From Cochliopodium minus (lineage: Eukaryota; Discosea; Himatismenida; Cochliopodiidae), in assembly GCA_024220525.1 (NCBI GenBank), contig JAMYWO010000438.1, positions 1-26,522 on the forward strand: DNA of 26,522 nt, written 5' to 3'. The notes under the pieces were generated by a model, which saw only the letters and a list, made by a program, of their open reading frames with translations, was not told the origin of the DNA and did no database searches. A program made the translations under genes and the position numbers. Positions 9,562-20,766 of this stretch are shown piece by piece. Numbering within the stretch: position 1 is the stretch's first letter; each line of letters begins with the position of its first letter.

Positions 9562-11967
9562 ATGGGAATAATTAAATTATTGATAAAATCTGTAAAGATA
9601 AACTTAAAAACTGTAAATTCAAATTGAAATAACCTTTATCTCCCAATATATTAATAATTTTTTATAACATTGAAATATTCAAAAAAGGAATTGTATTGCA
9701 ATGTAAGATTTTGAAATTTTATCTTATCTCTTTCACTTAATTATTTAACTATCTCTTTCATTTCCCTTCAAATATAAATTTCATTGCATACACAGATCAA
9801 ATTCCCTCAAATCCCTTCAGAAACCATCTTGCAAGAGAATCTCAAAACAAAGATAATTAAATCAAAGGAAAGATATGAATGGTTTGAAGAATTTCAAGGA
9901 TGTTTGGGAATAGAGAGATATAACATCTTCAATGAATCAGAGAACAATGCATATCAGCCCAAATATATCAAGATAGATATTTGTAAGAAAGGCAAGGAAT
10001 TGAATAGCATTGTAAGATAGAAAATTTATATTTTTTTTTTCAATATAAATGTATTTTCAAGTTCATAAGTGAAAATAACAAATAAAAAAATACGAATATT
10101 TTGATCAAAATCATTAAAAACAAAATCTTTGGAAACATTGCAAAGATTATAAAATCATTTTATTTAAATATGAATTTATTAGTTTTATATTATTTTTATA
10201 TTATTTTTAATTAATTTAATTAAAATTTTTTATTTATTTATTGTTGGTAGGGAGTGGCCAAAATATTTTTGAATGATCTCATTAGTTCTCATGGGGACTT
10301 TAATAAATCTATCAAATTAGAGGAGACAAAGGCGGGAGAAGGTGAGATAGAGATAGAAATCAAATTACATGATTATTTGTCTCTGTACGAAGATAAAATC
10401 GAGTTATTCACAACCAAAACTAAATGTAAAAATAAAATATAAAAAATAAACAAAATTTTAATTTTGAAAAAATTTAATTATGAAAAAATTAAAAATTAAA
10501 AAATTGGATTTAAATATGAAATTTTAAATACAAAACTACTTTAAACCATGAAATATTAAAAAGTTTAAAAATAAACTGTTTTTTACAAACAAAATTTTTT
10601 TTTAGTTTCACACTTTGAAGTTAATGATTGGCATATTAGGTGGCAAAAGCTGACAAAAGGGAAAAGAATTGTGAATGAACAAAAGAATTTTATGGACATC
10701 TGGAAAAACGAGGAGATGCAGATAGATGTGGAATATTATCTAGAGACTCTTTTGCTTAAGTCTTGGAATAAGTTGTTTTATAAAGATCGCTTTTTAGAGG
10801 ATGAAGATGCTTTTTATCGTGATAATTTTATTTTGTCGGAGTATTTTTACAACACTTTCAATATATTTAGGTAAAAAAATTTTTAAAAACAAAAAAAAAA
10901 CAAAAAATAAAAAAATGAATAAAAATAAAAGTAAAAATCGAAACAAAAATAAAAAAATGAATAAAAAATTTCTTTAAATAACCAAAAAACTCAAAGTTTT
11001 AAAAAATAATACTAAAAAAAAAATTGATAAAAAATCAATAAAATTTCTAAAGTTTTGAAATAAATGAAAAAAAATAATCCAGAAGAAATAAAATAAAAAA
11101 TTCAAAAGTTTTAAAAAATTAAAAAGAAAAATTTTAAAGTTTTAAAATAAACAAAAATAATTAAAACATATTAAAATTATAAAAAAAGTAAATTTAACAA
11201 AATGTAACCAAATTTGATAGATCAAACCCAAAAATAATTCAATTCGAAGACATACTATATTTTTCGGACCTACTACTCAACTCGGACGAAAAATCTCTCG
11301 CAGAACAAATCTTCAAAACTTTCGACATAGATGGAGACGAACATCTCAACGAAAAAGAGTTAATGTCCTTCTCCTTCTTCGAAATGTTTAGTCTTAAAAT
11401 AAGAATTAAATCCATCATATCCAATTTGCTTCACATAGAATATAAAGGAAAGGTTAGGAAGAGTTCTTTTGAAGAAATAGAAGTTTCTCTGTCCAAATTT
11501 TTTTTCGAGTAATAAATAAAAAATTTTTAATTTTTTTTTTCATACAATTTTAATTTAATTTTTTATATTTTATTTTTTTAAACAAAAAGATTGGACAAAC
11601 CTAACGGATGCAAAGATTTTCAACAATATAACCTCGAAAGGCGAGGTTCTTTACTTTTGCCTCTCATCAAAAAACATTTGAATGTCAATGAAGAAGTCAA
11701 AATCAAAAAAGAGGATTGTAAAAAAAAAAAATTCTAACTTATTTCGTATTAATTCATTTTAATATTAAAAAACTATTTATTTTTTCAAATTTTTTTTCAA
11801 TTTTCATAGTTGTCACGTGGATTTCTGGTGTAAATGAAAATATGAAAAGCTACAAACAAGAATTTGTACAGTTAGTTCAGCCTCATTTAGCAAAAATGAT
11901 CGAAAATGTGAAAACCAAAATCAACGATCTCAAAAACTCTACCAAGTTCTTCGAAGTAGAAAACTGA
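9562..11967 (+). CDS. C2-like domain plus EF-hand protein
   Basis: Seven exons (9562-9591, 9796-10011, 10251-10425, 10606-10870, 11221-11508, 11590-11717, 11810-11967) give 419 residues with consistent phases. The first exon (MGIIKLLIKS, 10 residues) is the least certain: it is the only upstream ATG that splices in frame. Residues 60-130 look like the second half of a C2 domain (YIKIDICKKG, then GVAKIFLNDL and GEIEIEIKL). The fit is partial and the calcium-binding aspartates are not obvious. A canonical EF-hand loop follows in exon 5: DIDGDEHLNEKE, with acidic or amide ligands at positions 1, 3, 5, 9 and a glutamate at 12. A second, degenerate EF-like half lies near FEEIEVSLSKFF. C2 plus EF-hand occurs in plant-type phosphatidylserine decarboxylase, but no decarboxylase domain is present. 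A calcium-responsive membrane adaptor is a reasonable guess; function is unknown. Confidence 0.7.
10871..11220 (+). repeat. A-rich intron with an imperfect 22-nt direct repeat
   Basis: 350-nt intron of the C2/EF-hand gene. The sense strand is dominated by A, unlike most introns here. The block around 10902-10925 (aaaaaataaaaaaatgaat and following) recurs at about 10945-10967. The acceptor is TTTGATAG at 11220. Confidence 0.6.
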
Positions 11968-12309
11968 TTCATTCTACTCAAAAAAAATTAAAAAAAAAAG
12001 TTTTCTTAAATTTATTTCTTGGTTTTTAGTTTTCCAAAAATTTATTTTTAATTACTTTTTATTTTTGAAGAAATCGAAATTTACTTTTAAAATTATTTAT
12101 ATTAACTTTACAAGACTTCTATAAATTGAGAATTTCAGTTTAGAATTAAAATTTCATTCCTTGCAAGATTGAGGGGATTAAATAGCTTCTAATCAAAATT
12201 TAAAAAAATAAAAAAAAAAAAAATTTGATATTTCCAGAGGACGATTTATTTCTCAAGAGCAACATTTCAATAACAACTAATATAAACCTTTATTTAATAT
12301 TATCATAGA
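11968..12309. other. Intergenic gap before the PH gene
   Basis: 342 bp of AT-rich sequence between two plus-strand genes. It is ordinary in composition apart from a run near 12205-12225. I see no RNA gene or motif. Confidence 0.5.
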
Positions 12310-13710
12310 ATGAGCGTAGAATTAATTCAGGCTATGGGTAAAAAAAAATAAGAAAATGAAGAAAATATAGAAAATTTTCTTAAAATTGGTGTATGATATT
12401 GATATTTTCAATTAGGATGGTACGAATACAAAAAAGATGTAAAACAAATCTATTAAATTTTTTAAATTCCTAAAATATCTACGATATATAAATATTTTAT
12501 TTTAATCCTCCTCTTCAATTAAAAGAAATGGAAAAGCACAATAAGAGAAAGATATGGACATTTTCAAGGATATCCAATATGTTCATTATCATTGTACAGA
12601 GATAAAAAGGTGAAAGAAATTAAAAATTAAATTAAAAAAATTAAAATTAATTGTGGAAAAAAAAAACCTTTTTCTCAGGATATAAAAGGAAAGAAAGAAC
12701 CTTCATTCAGACATGACTTATCAAAATGTACTAATGTGGAATTGAAAGGAAGAAGATTGGACAGAAACTTTTGCTTGAAGTACACCATGTAAGAGAAATT
12801 AAAACTTGTTTTTAAAATAAATATTTAAATAAATACTCATAATTTAATCAAATAAATTTAAAAGAGACAATATACATTATGCTATTTGGCTTCCTAACGC
12901 AAAAGAACAACAATTATGGTAACTTTTTATAATTTTTTATTCAAGGTTTAAATTTATATTTTTGAAAATTAATTTCTAAGAAATTATTCATTGAAAAAAT
13001 TTAAATTATCAAAAAAAAAAAAAATTTCAAAATAAAGGTACGAAGCAATCTTTTCATGCATTAAAAAACCTAAAAAAGAAGAGACAGTCCAACAACAACC
13101 CAACAGCTCTAATACTAACACCAACCAGTCTATCGTGATCAACTTGCAAGATTCCTCTCCCAAACCCAGCCAAGATCAACTTCAACAACAGCAACAACTC
13201 CAGATGCAACAACAGATGTATCAACAACAAATGCAGCAAATGATGTACCAGCAACAAATGCAGCAGATGATGTATCAACAACAGATGCAACAACAACAAA
13301 TGAATCCTCAGATGCAACAGATGAATCCTCAGATGCAGCAGATCTATAATCAACAACAAATGAATGTAATGAATTAATCAAAACATCGAAATTCTTTATA
13401 ATTTCAAAAATATATTCTGATACAAACAATTTTAAATCATCAACCATTAATTCATTATCTTGTTTTATAATTCTTCTATTTATAGTTCATGAATCCTCAG
13501 ATTAACCTTATGAATCCTCAGTTGAATAATAGCCCTCAATTTAACCATCAGATGCAGTCTTATCCTCAAATCAACAATCCCCAAGTACCATCAACCACCG
13601 ATGATGATGCTCCACCTCCCTACGAACACCAGGATACTCCTCAACTCACTCATTATCAGCAAGAATACCTCTTAATGCAAAACAAACAAAATCCTCCTCA
13701 ATATAACTGA
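12310..13710 (+). CDS. PH-domain protein with Q/M-rich tail and PPPY motif
   Basis: Seven exons (12310-12337, 12416-12438, 12526-12609, 12679-12788, 12865-12918, 13038-13365, 13486-13710) give 283 residues. Residues 1-115 read as a compact PH domain: GWYEYKKDKWKS at the first strands, YPICSLSLYRDKK, a middle strand LDRNFCLKYTI, and the closing helix AKEQQLWYEAIFSCIK with its conserved tryptophan. The tail has tandem MYQQQMQQM and MNPQMQQ units, then MNPQ repeats and DDDAPPPYEHQD, a PPxY motif that binds WW domains (such as those of HECT ligases or Hippo-type adaptors). PH domains commonly bind phosphoinositides or proteins, so this looks like a membrane adaptor recruiting a WW partner. Exons 1 and 2 are only 28 and 23 nt. 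If the last intron is retained, the frame ends three codons later (VMN, then TAA), removing the PPPY motif. Confidence 0.82.
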
Positions 13711-13873
13711 ATCCATTTTATATTCAACTTTGATTTTCTTAAAATTATGTAAAGTATATTACAATAAAACTTATTTCATCCTTCAATCTCCTTTTATATC
13801 TACTTTTATCATAAATCACAAATGAACTCAGCATTATCTTTTAATATTCGTTTTAAATAAAAATAAAATTTGA

Positions 13874-14716
13874 ATGAATATCCAATCAACTAATAAAATG
13901 AGCATCCAATTCGAGGAAACAGAAAGATTTACTCCAAAACAAATGAAGAAATATAAAAAGATTTTTGGCATTATTGATAAAGATAACAATGGTTATATAG
14001 ATGCAATGGAACTCAGAATCTTGTTTAAAATGAGTGGTAAACAAAAAACGAATCCAATCAAGCAAAAATTTGAAAATTAACATACAAATTTTTTGAATTG
14101 AAAAATTGCATAAAAATATAATTTCAATTTTGCACACTTTAAATAAAAAAATTTTAAATAGGTATCAATGTTTCTGATCAAGAGATTGTGAAGCTTATGA
14201 AAGAAGTAGATATCGATGGTAAAAAAAATAATCTATTTTAACATCTACGAATATTCTATTCTATTTGGATATAAATGTTTGTTTGTTTGTTTATACCTCT
14301 ATCTGATCGAGATCCTTTATAATATTTTTTTTTTTTGTGAACAAATTTTAATTTCCCTCAAAAGGAAATGAGAAGATTGATTTCCAAGAATATTTGAGAA
14401 TGGTAGATAAGGGTAAAAATAGATCAATGGATGAGGAATTAAAGATGGTATTCAAGACCCTCGATAAAAACAATTCCAATCACATCTCCGCCGAAGAATT
14501 ACATAGAGTACTTTCAGATATGGGAGAGAATATAACCAGTGAAGAAGCAAAATTGATGATCCAAGTTGCTGATTCTGATCATGTAAATGGAATTTTCGAA
14601 GATTATATATTTCTTTAAAAATTTGCTCACAATATTTTTTTTTTTATAAAATTTATAAGGATGGTTATGTCAGCTATGAAGAACTCAGAGAATTCTTTCA
14701 CAAATACTATGTTTAA
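13874..14716 (+). CDS. Calmodulin-like protein with four EF-hands
   Basis: Four exons (13874-14036, 14162-14218, 14365-14582, 14660-14716) give 164 residues, about 15 more than calmodulin, mostly an N-terminal extension before FTPKQMKKYKKIF. All four loops are complete: D35-E46 (DKDNNGYIDAME), D71-E82 (DIDGNEKIDFQE), D107-E118 (DKNNSNHISAEE) and D143-E154 (DSDHDGYVSYEE). The C-lobe reads like calmodulin (ELHRVLSDMGENITSEEAKLM). Such proteins bind calcium and then target helices. Ancestral calmodulin is far more conserved than this, so it is better called calmodulin-like or centrin-like. A second ATG at residue 9 is an alternative start. Introns cut loop 2 and loop 4. An AATAAA lies at 14748-14753, shortly after the stop. 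Confidence 0.92.
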
Positions 14717-15640
14717 ATTAAACATCTAATTTTTACTCATTATGAAAAATAAAAAGATTTTTCTCTTTTTTATAATTCCCTCCATCTTCCCTCACAATTC
14801 AAATACAAACAAATTGATATTTACCAATTTTTATAATGGATAGATACTACTTTTCGATTGAGAGGATTAAATTAACTTTTTTTTTGAGTGTTTTAACTGA
14901 AATATTTATAAATAAAAATAAACGTGAAATTTCACTATTTTAAATTTTTATATTTTTTACAAACCTCCGAAATAACTTGGTTAAAGGAATTCATTCAAAA
15001 ATCAATCAAACAAAATTACTTTATTTAGACAAGTGATAGAAATTAATTCTTTATGTTGTTAAAAAAATGTTTTTTATTGAGGATAATTGGGAAATTATTT
15101 AATTCCACCAAATTAAATAAAAAAAAATTTATTAAACAATCAAACAAGTTGTTATAAGTCTAGAATTGTGACAATAATTTAAAGCTTCTTTAAAAATTAT
15201 TTCAGTATAGGAGATAACATTTTTTATATTTTTTAGGATCTTCATTAAAAAATATAAAATTTTTAATATTTTAAAAAATCCATCTTGCTTCTCTTTTAAA
15301 AATAAAAGAAAGTTGAAAGTAAGTGAAAAAGGCTATTGTTGATGAATAATAATTTCCCTTTGTTTAATTTTTTTAAAAAAAAGAAATGATTGTTAGCGGG
15401 ATTATCCTTATAAACTTTAAATTTTTGCTTAAAAAAAAAATAATGATGAGAAACAAAAATACATCTCCCTTTAAAGTTCACCATTTGGACATTATTTTAC
15501 ATAAAGTTTTTAAAAAAAGAGATGTTAAAAAAAAACAAAAATATCGAAAAACAAAATAAAAATAAATAATAAAAAATAAAATAAAAAAAAATTAAAATTT
15601 TTAAAATAAAATATTTTTTTTACATACACAACAAATTATC
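14717..15640. other. 924-bp intergenic region
   Basis: AT-rich gap between the calmodulin-like and PAS-like genes. A minus-strand open frame of 62 codons (15296-15484) starts at TTG rather than ATG and has no recognisable domain, so I do not call it. Polypurine A-runs mark 15525-15610, just before the next gene. No RNA gene or repeat is convincing. Confidence 0.5.
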
Positions 15641-16469
15641 ATGGATTCTTCGAATAAAAATATGAATGATTTGAATACACTCAATAATATGCTATGGGAA
15701 TCAGTATATATTCAAGAATCGATATTCGCAACAATCCCATTTGGAATAGCATTGTGTAATTAAAAAAATAACAAAAATTATAAGATAGAAAAAATGAACA
15801 CACAAATTTTATACTTCCTTAGGGCATTGCAGAAATAAAAATCCTCAAGAGATTGAAGTGATTCTTTCCAGTTCCAATCAGATTGCCAGAGAAGCATTGT
15901 ATGATTATCAGTTGGGGTCACCTTTGAATGATATGGATAAGGTGAGATAATCAAAAAAAAAATACCAACATTTGTAAATTATAACAACAAATCATCTTAA
16001 TGTAGTGAATAAAATTTTATAATAAGAGAAAATGCATTTGGTTTAAACTTTATTTCTTATAATATAATCAGATTACAATCATAATTTTATTTTTCTCCTT
16101 ACTTATTTTAATTCCACATGCTAGAGATTCACAGAGCTCCATAGAAGAATCACCGAAAGTTTCTCCACCAAAACAAACTCAGCGATGCTCAATCCCATTC
16201 GATTTAAGGATGATAAGAGCTATATCGTCAAGATATTCGCGAATGTTCATCAAAACTACGTATGTTCTCATTTCATCGAAATTCCTCAAAATTTAATCAA
16301 TCACAAAGAAGAAATCGAAACAGAACAAGAGATTTATGGTGAATTGTTTCCTTCTATCGATGATTCACCAAGAGATATTATAAAGAAAGAAATAATCACT
16401 AAAAAAAGATATATGATTGATTATGAGAACTCAAACTCAAAGAAAAATCGCATCACCAGCTTTGATTAG
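15641..16469 (+). CDS. Small PAS-like domain protein
   Basis: Three exons (15641-15755, 15823-15941, 16125-16469) give 192 residues. Residues 17-75 fit the start of a PAS domain: a leading helix (LWESVYIQESIFATIP), then FGIALWH, a strand EIEVILSSSNQIAREAL with the typical asparagine, and YDYQLGSPLNDMD. A further strand pair follows in exon 3 (SYIVKIFANVHQNYVCSHF). PAS domains sense small ligands or mediate dimerisation, often in kinases, cyclases or transcription factors. Here no output domain is attached. The remaining 60 residues are charged and basic. A GTGAGA donor ends exon 2. The PAS assignment rests on pattern only. The gene model is solid because three phases agree and intron positions are clear. 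Confidence 0.65.
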
Positions 16470-17619
16470 CTGATGTATAACAGAAAGAAAAACAAAAGAA
16501 AGATTTTTCCATTTCCTTCTTTCTTTTCTTTTCCACCAAGGAATTTAAAAAAAAAAACAAAATTTTGTGTAATTTAAAAAAATATAAATATATAATAAAT
16601 AAAATAAATAATAAATTCATTTTTCAGCGTATCTTGTATTTCCCTAAATTTTTTTAATTTTAAATTGCAACTCCACCTCTTAAGAACTTCCTTATTGTAT
16701 ACTTTCACTTTCTAATTGATGTTTGCTCACAAAATTTTATTAATTATTATTTTTAATAAATAATTAAAAAATTGGTTAAATTTGAAGTACTTTATGGTTA
16801 CAATTGTTTTTATTAAACATAAACAACTCCTTTTCAAAAATATTATTACCTTTAATATTTTCGGAGGAACATAATTATATTCCGACTTTAAAAAGTTCCT
16901 CTTATTTAAATAATTATAAAAATTAAAAAAATCTTTTTCACATATATATGACTTAAAATACCATCCCAATTCACCAAAATATTTGACGTATTTTATTTTT
17001 ATTTTTTTATTTTTAGAAAAGGAAATATTTTACCATTTTAAAGAATATTTCCTCTCCAAGTTATTTATTTAGAATAATTCAAATATTTTTGAATCAAAAA
17101 CTACTCATTTGTATTTAGTTTCTAAAAAATAAGGTTTCTTGAGTATTAAAATTTTTTTTAAGGTTTTCATTAAAATAATAGAAGAAAACTTTAAAATGAT
17201 TAAAGGAGTGGTAATTTTCATTAAATTTGAGTTAATTTTATTAAATTATATTTATATTTTTTGAAATTTGGAATTTCAAAATATCTATTTTCCTTTTTTA
17301 ATTCCCAAAGTTTAGTTTTATAAAAATATTTCTTGATTTAAGATACAAGAACAAAGAATTTAAAAGCTTGGATTGAATAGCTTGAAAAAGAACTAAAGGG
17401 TGAAAAAAAGTTAAAGTAAAAGTTTCTCCCTTGAACACAGTTATTCAAAAACCACAAGCTTTGGCCATTATTAGTTTTTCATTCTTTTATTCTAGAATTT
17501 TTTTTATATAAAAAAGAATAAATATTGAAAATTCAATAATTAAAATGAAAAAAAAAAAATCTTTATTAAAATTTTTTCTTTAATAGAGAAAGTTGGATAG
17601 GTAATTTATATCTCTCATC
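16470..17619. other. 1.15-kb intergenic region between convergent genes
   Basis: The longest gene-free stretch, lying between the 3' ends of the PAS-like gene and the minus-strand ankyrin gene, so it should contain two 3' UTRs and terminators. It is uniformly AT-rich. A minus-strand open frame at 16727-16969 begins at TTG and has low complexity; I do not call it. I see no RNA gene, transposon or repeat. Confidence 0.5.
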
Positions 17620-19209
17620 TTAATTCAAATTGCGCTTGGACTTCTTGGAGCTAGAAGGAGAATGATGCTCATCACCATTAGCGCCGTTCTCCTCAACGAA
17701 CAAAACTCTCTTACCTCTAACATCACTTTGAATTTTGTTCCACTTTTTTTGGATGTCATTAACATGATCCATAACGATATTGTAAAGTTCTTCGTGCTTA
17801 TTTTTGTTGTTAAGGAGATATTCTAAGGGAGTCTCAATGATGTTACCCACTTGTACAGTTCTTGTTAAGGAAGCTCCATAGCGAAGGAGAATTTTGACGC
17901 ATTCGATTTTGTTGAGCTTGATGGCGATGTAGAGCGGAGATTCTCCTCCTTTGAGGTGGTTTGGGTCTGCTCCTTGGTTCAACAATGCTTCCTTTGTTTA
18001 AAAAATAGAAAAGGGTAAAAAAAAATGGAATGGTGAAAATTTTATTTTGTTAATAAACAAGAAAAGCTTATAAATCAAATGTTATGATTAAAATTTTTTT
18101 TAAAAAATAAAATCAAATTGATAAAAAAAATTTTCTTACCAAATCTTTTCTTGTTTGAATTTTATCATTATCATTTACTACAACGTTATCTTTGGAAAAA
18201 GATTAATTAATTCTTTGAAAAAATTTTTAAATTATTTAAAAAAAAAGATTTACTGAGCAATGGACTCAAAGATAAAATAGGATTTGATACTTTGTTGCTG
18301 TTCATATCTTCGAAAATTTTTTTGACTTTGGATTGGGTGCTCACGCATGTTCTAGGGACTCTCTTTTGTCCAGGTGTCTTGATCACATTTCTAAAGTAAA
18401 AAATAAATAAATAAAATTAGATTTTAAAATGGATAATCTTGACATAAAAAAATATAAATTATTTTAAAGAGATGATATGTGAATATATCAAGATATTTGA
18501 TGGAGATAAGAATATGTTTATTTATGATTATGTTTTGATTATGATCTATATATTCTTATTATAAAATATCTGGATGTGCATATCATAGTATATCAAAATA
18601 TATTCAAAATACAATATTATTCTTAAATCAAATATATTGTGATCCACATCATTTTATTTGTTGGGAAAATATTTTACTTGTTCAATTTCAATCTGCATTC
18701 CAAAATTATGATTTCTCTGTTGATATCTTTGATTTTTTGTGCTCTTTCGGTTGTTTGTTCAGAATTTTCCAATTGTTGTTTCACTTCTTTCAATCTATTT
18801 GAATATCAAGTTGTTAATTGTACAAATTTTATTATTATCATCTTTTTAGCAAAGGATAATCTATTAAATGATTAGATATCGAATTGATATCTCTTAATTA
18901 CAATATGTATTATTATCATTCAATGATTTCATTTTATATGACAAATATATGTCAATTGATCCAAAATTATACAAAAAAATTCAAAAAAAAAAAAAAATTT
19001 TACTTTTGAATATCTTTTTCCAAATTTTTTTGATCATATTCTGTTTTATCTTTCAACTATAGAAAGGAAATGTTATTACAATAACAATAAATTTTTATTT
19101 TATTTTTTATTTGCACAATTGATGATTTTAAAATTACCCTTGATAGCAATAATCTTGCTTTTTCAGATGGAGATTGAGATTGTGGTTGATCAGAGGGTAC
19201 TTTAAACAT
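17620..19209 (-). CDS. Coiled-coil plus ankyrin-repeat protein
   Basis: Six exons (19209-19138, 19056-19004, 18794-18678, 18390-18254, 18189-18140, 17991-17620) give 266 residues with every splice phase consistent. Residues 1-24 (MFKVPSDQPQSQSPSEKARL) are polar. Residues 25-81 form a charged coiled coil (LKEVKQQLENSEQTTERAQK and the following helix). A basic linker precedes two ankyrin-like units from about 140: LEALLNQGADPN, GGESPLYIAIKLNKIECVKI and LLRYGASLTRT, then a partial third. The C-terminus is basic and serine-rich (SPSSSKKSKRNLN), compatible with a nuclear signal. Ankyrin units mediate protein binding; the partner is unknown. The introns at 18391-18677 and 18795-19003 are long for this window. 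A plus-strand open frame at 18639-18875 is only the complement of exon 3. Confidence 0.8.
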
Positions 19210-19763
19210 ATTTCCTTCAAATTTTTTTTTTATTTTATAAAATCAAAAATATGTCGTTATTTTTTAATTGGAAGCAAAATAGGATCTATGAATTATTCAT
19301 AATAAGCTAATATCTATGTTGCATTACATCGACATTCAAAAATAAAGAAATTTTTTTTAGAGAAATTATGTGGAAAAGAAAAATAAAATTGAAAGAGAAG
19401 GAAAACAAGAAAAAATGAAGAAGGATTTTAAAATAGAGGATATATTATCACTTGCAAAATTGAATCTGTCCAATAATCTCAATAATTTGATGTAAAACAA
19501 AGGAATTTTTTTTATTTTCTCATAGAAGATATACAAAGAATAAATTGATCAATCAAATCAATCCATATTAATTCAATATTTGGAAAATAAATCAACATAT
19601 TTTCGATATTGGATTATATATCATTGATACAAGTTTATTTTTCAATGATTTTAAAAAAATTGTTCATAAAAAGTATCTTATGCTGAGAGATAAAATTGAT
19701 AGAAAAAATATCTCAAGAAGATTAAACATATTATTCGAAAGATATTGTAAGATTGCTTAATCA
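19210..19763. pseudogene. Broken coding-like stretch upstream of the Fcf2 gene
   Basis: This gap separates the divergent ankyrin and Fcf2 genes. On the plus strand it has coding-like frames. From about 19369 a frame runs RNYVEKKNKIER to NLSNNLNNL, reaches a GT donor near 19494 and can splice across a short T-rich intron (acceptor CTCATAG) to IRYTKNKLINQINPY. That ends at TAA, but the same frame then stays open for about 60 codons (GLYIIDTSLFFNDFKKIV, then ISRRLNILFERYC) to TAA just before 19764. No GT exists near the internal TAA that could remove it. This may be a decayed gene, a 5' exon series I have misread, or chance. No family is recognised. Confidence 0.3.
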
Positions 19764-20766
19764 ATGCTCACAAAAAAATTTTTTTTAATCAGATTGAACA
19801 AGAACACAAAGTCATCAAAAACATCAACAAAGATAAACACACTAAACATAGGGTTCATCCTCGAAGGAGAAAAACAAAACGAAAACATAAAACCAGAAGA
19901 GTTGTACTTTGACGAAGAATACACGAAAATAGTGGGAGAGATCAACAGCGAGAAAGAAACGAGAAAAATCGATAAGGATTCAGCGAATCTCTACAAAAAA
20001 TTGCACAAAGATTTTAAATCTCCGCACTTATTACCCATGAACAAATCTAACATCCTCAAAAAAAAGTTGAGGATGAAGAAGAAGGGCATTGCTGTTAGTA
20101 GTGGAAAGGACTGGTTCAACTTGCCCAACACTCCTCTCACTGAGGAGAACAAGACTGATGTCATGTTGTTGAGGAACAGAAACCACATTTTTGGTGGGGC
20201 CAAATATAAAAGAGAAACTACTGAGAAAATGCCTTCCTTCTTTCAAATGGGTATTTTTTCAATTTTTTAGTTTTTTTAGTTTTTTATTTTTTATTCTTTT
20301 TTTTTATTTTATTTTTTATATTTTTAAATGAGTTTTAAAATAATAAAAATGAAAAAGTTTTTTTATTTTTTAAACATTTTATTATTATTTTAAAATTAAT
20401 TTCAAGAAGTTTTTTTTTCAATGTTTAATATTTTGTTTTTTTAATTATTTGATATTTTTTGCTTTTTTCTTATTTTTTCAATAAGTTTAAAGAATTTTTT
20501 GTTTTCAAAATTGTTTTTATTTCATTTTTTCTTTTTTGAAAGGTACCATTATGGATAACCCTCGTGATTTTTACACTAACCGTATTCCCAAAAAGCTCCG
20601 TAAGAGAACAATTACAGACGAGATCATAGGAGACTCTGCTCTTCGTAAAAAATTGAAAAATAAATTTGAACAGATCCAACAAAAGGAATCAAAGTTGCGT
20701 TTTGCAAAGAGAAAGTTGTCCAGCAGGAAAAAAAATAACCATCCAAATAAAAAAAATAGAAATTAA
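19764..20766 (+). CDS. FCF2: Fcf2-family pre-rRNA processing factor
   Basis: Two exons (19764-20250 and 20543-20766) give 236 residues. The C-terminal half carries the Fcf2 signature: GKDWFNLPNTPLTEENKTD, then VMLLRNRNHIFGGAKY, MPSFFQMGTIMDNPRDFYTN (created across the splice) and RIPKKLRKRTITDEI, with a lysine-rich end. Fcf2 in yeast and its animal relative DNTTIP2 act in the nucleolus in early 18S rRNA cleavage as part of the small-subunit processome; this is family knowledge. The N-terminal 100 residues are charged and variable, as in relatives. The start at 19764 is uncertain: the sequence before AGATTGAACAAG looks like an acceptor (TTTTTTTTAATCAG), so a 5' exon may be missing and the first nine residues may be intronic. 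The family assignment does not depend on this. Confidence 0.88.

Noticed and set aside
13054-13447. Minus-strand Leu/His- and Val/Ser-rich frames
   Set aside because: They are antisense shadows of the Q/M-rich tail of the PH protein.
15296-16969. Minus-strand frames at 15296-15484 and 16727-16969
   Set aside because: Both lack an ATG start, are low in complexity and show no domain or splice-consistent neighbours.
18391-18677. Imperfect inverted and direct repeats (gatatg, agatattt, gatgtg/cacatc) in a long intron of the ankyrin gene
   Set aside because: Matches are short and gapped and are expected often in such AT-rich sequence.
18639-18875. 78-residue plus-strand frame with hydrophobic residues
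   Set aside because: It is the complement of a coiled-coil exon of the minus-strand ankyrin gene, which splices in phase with its neighbours.
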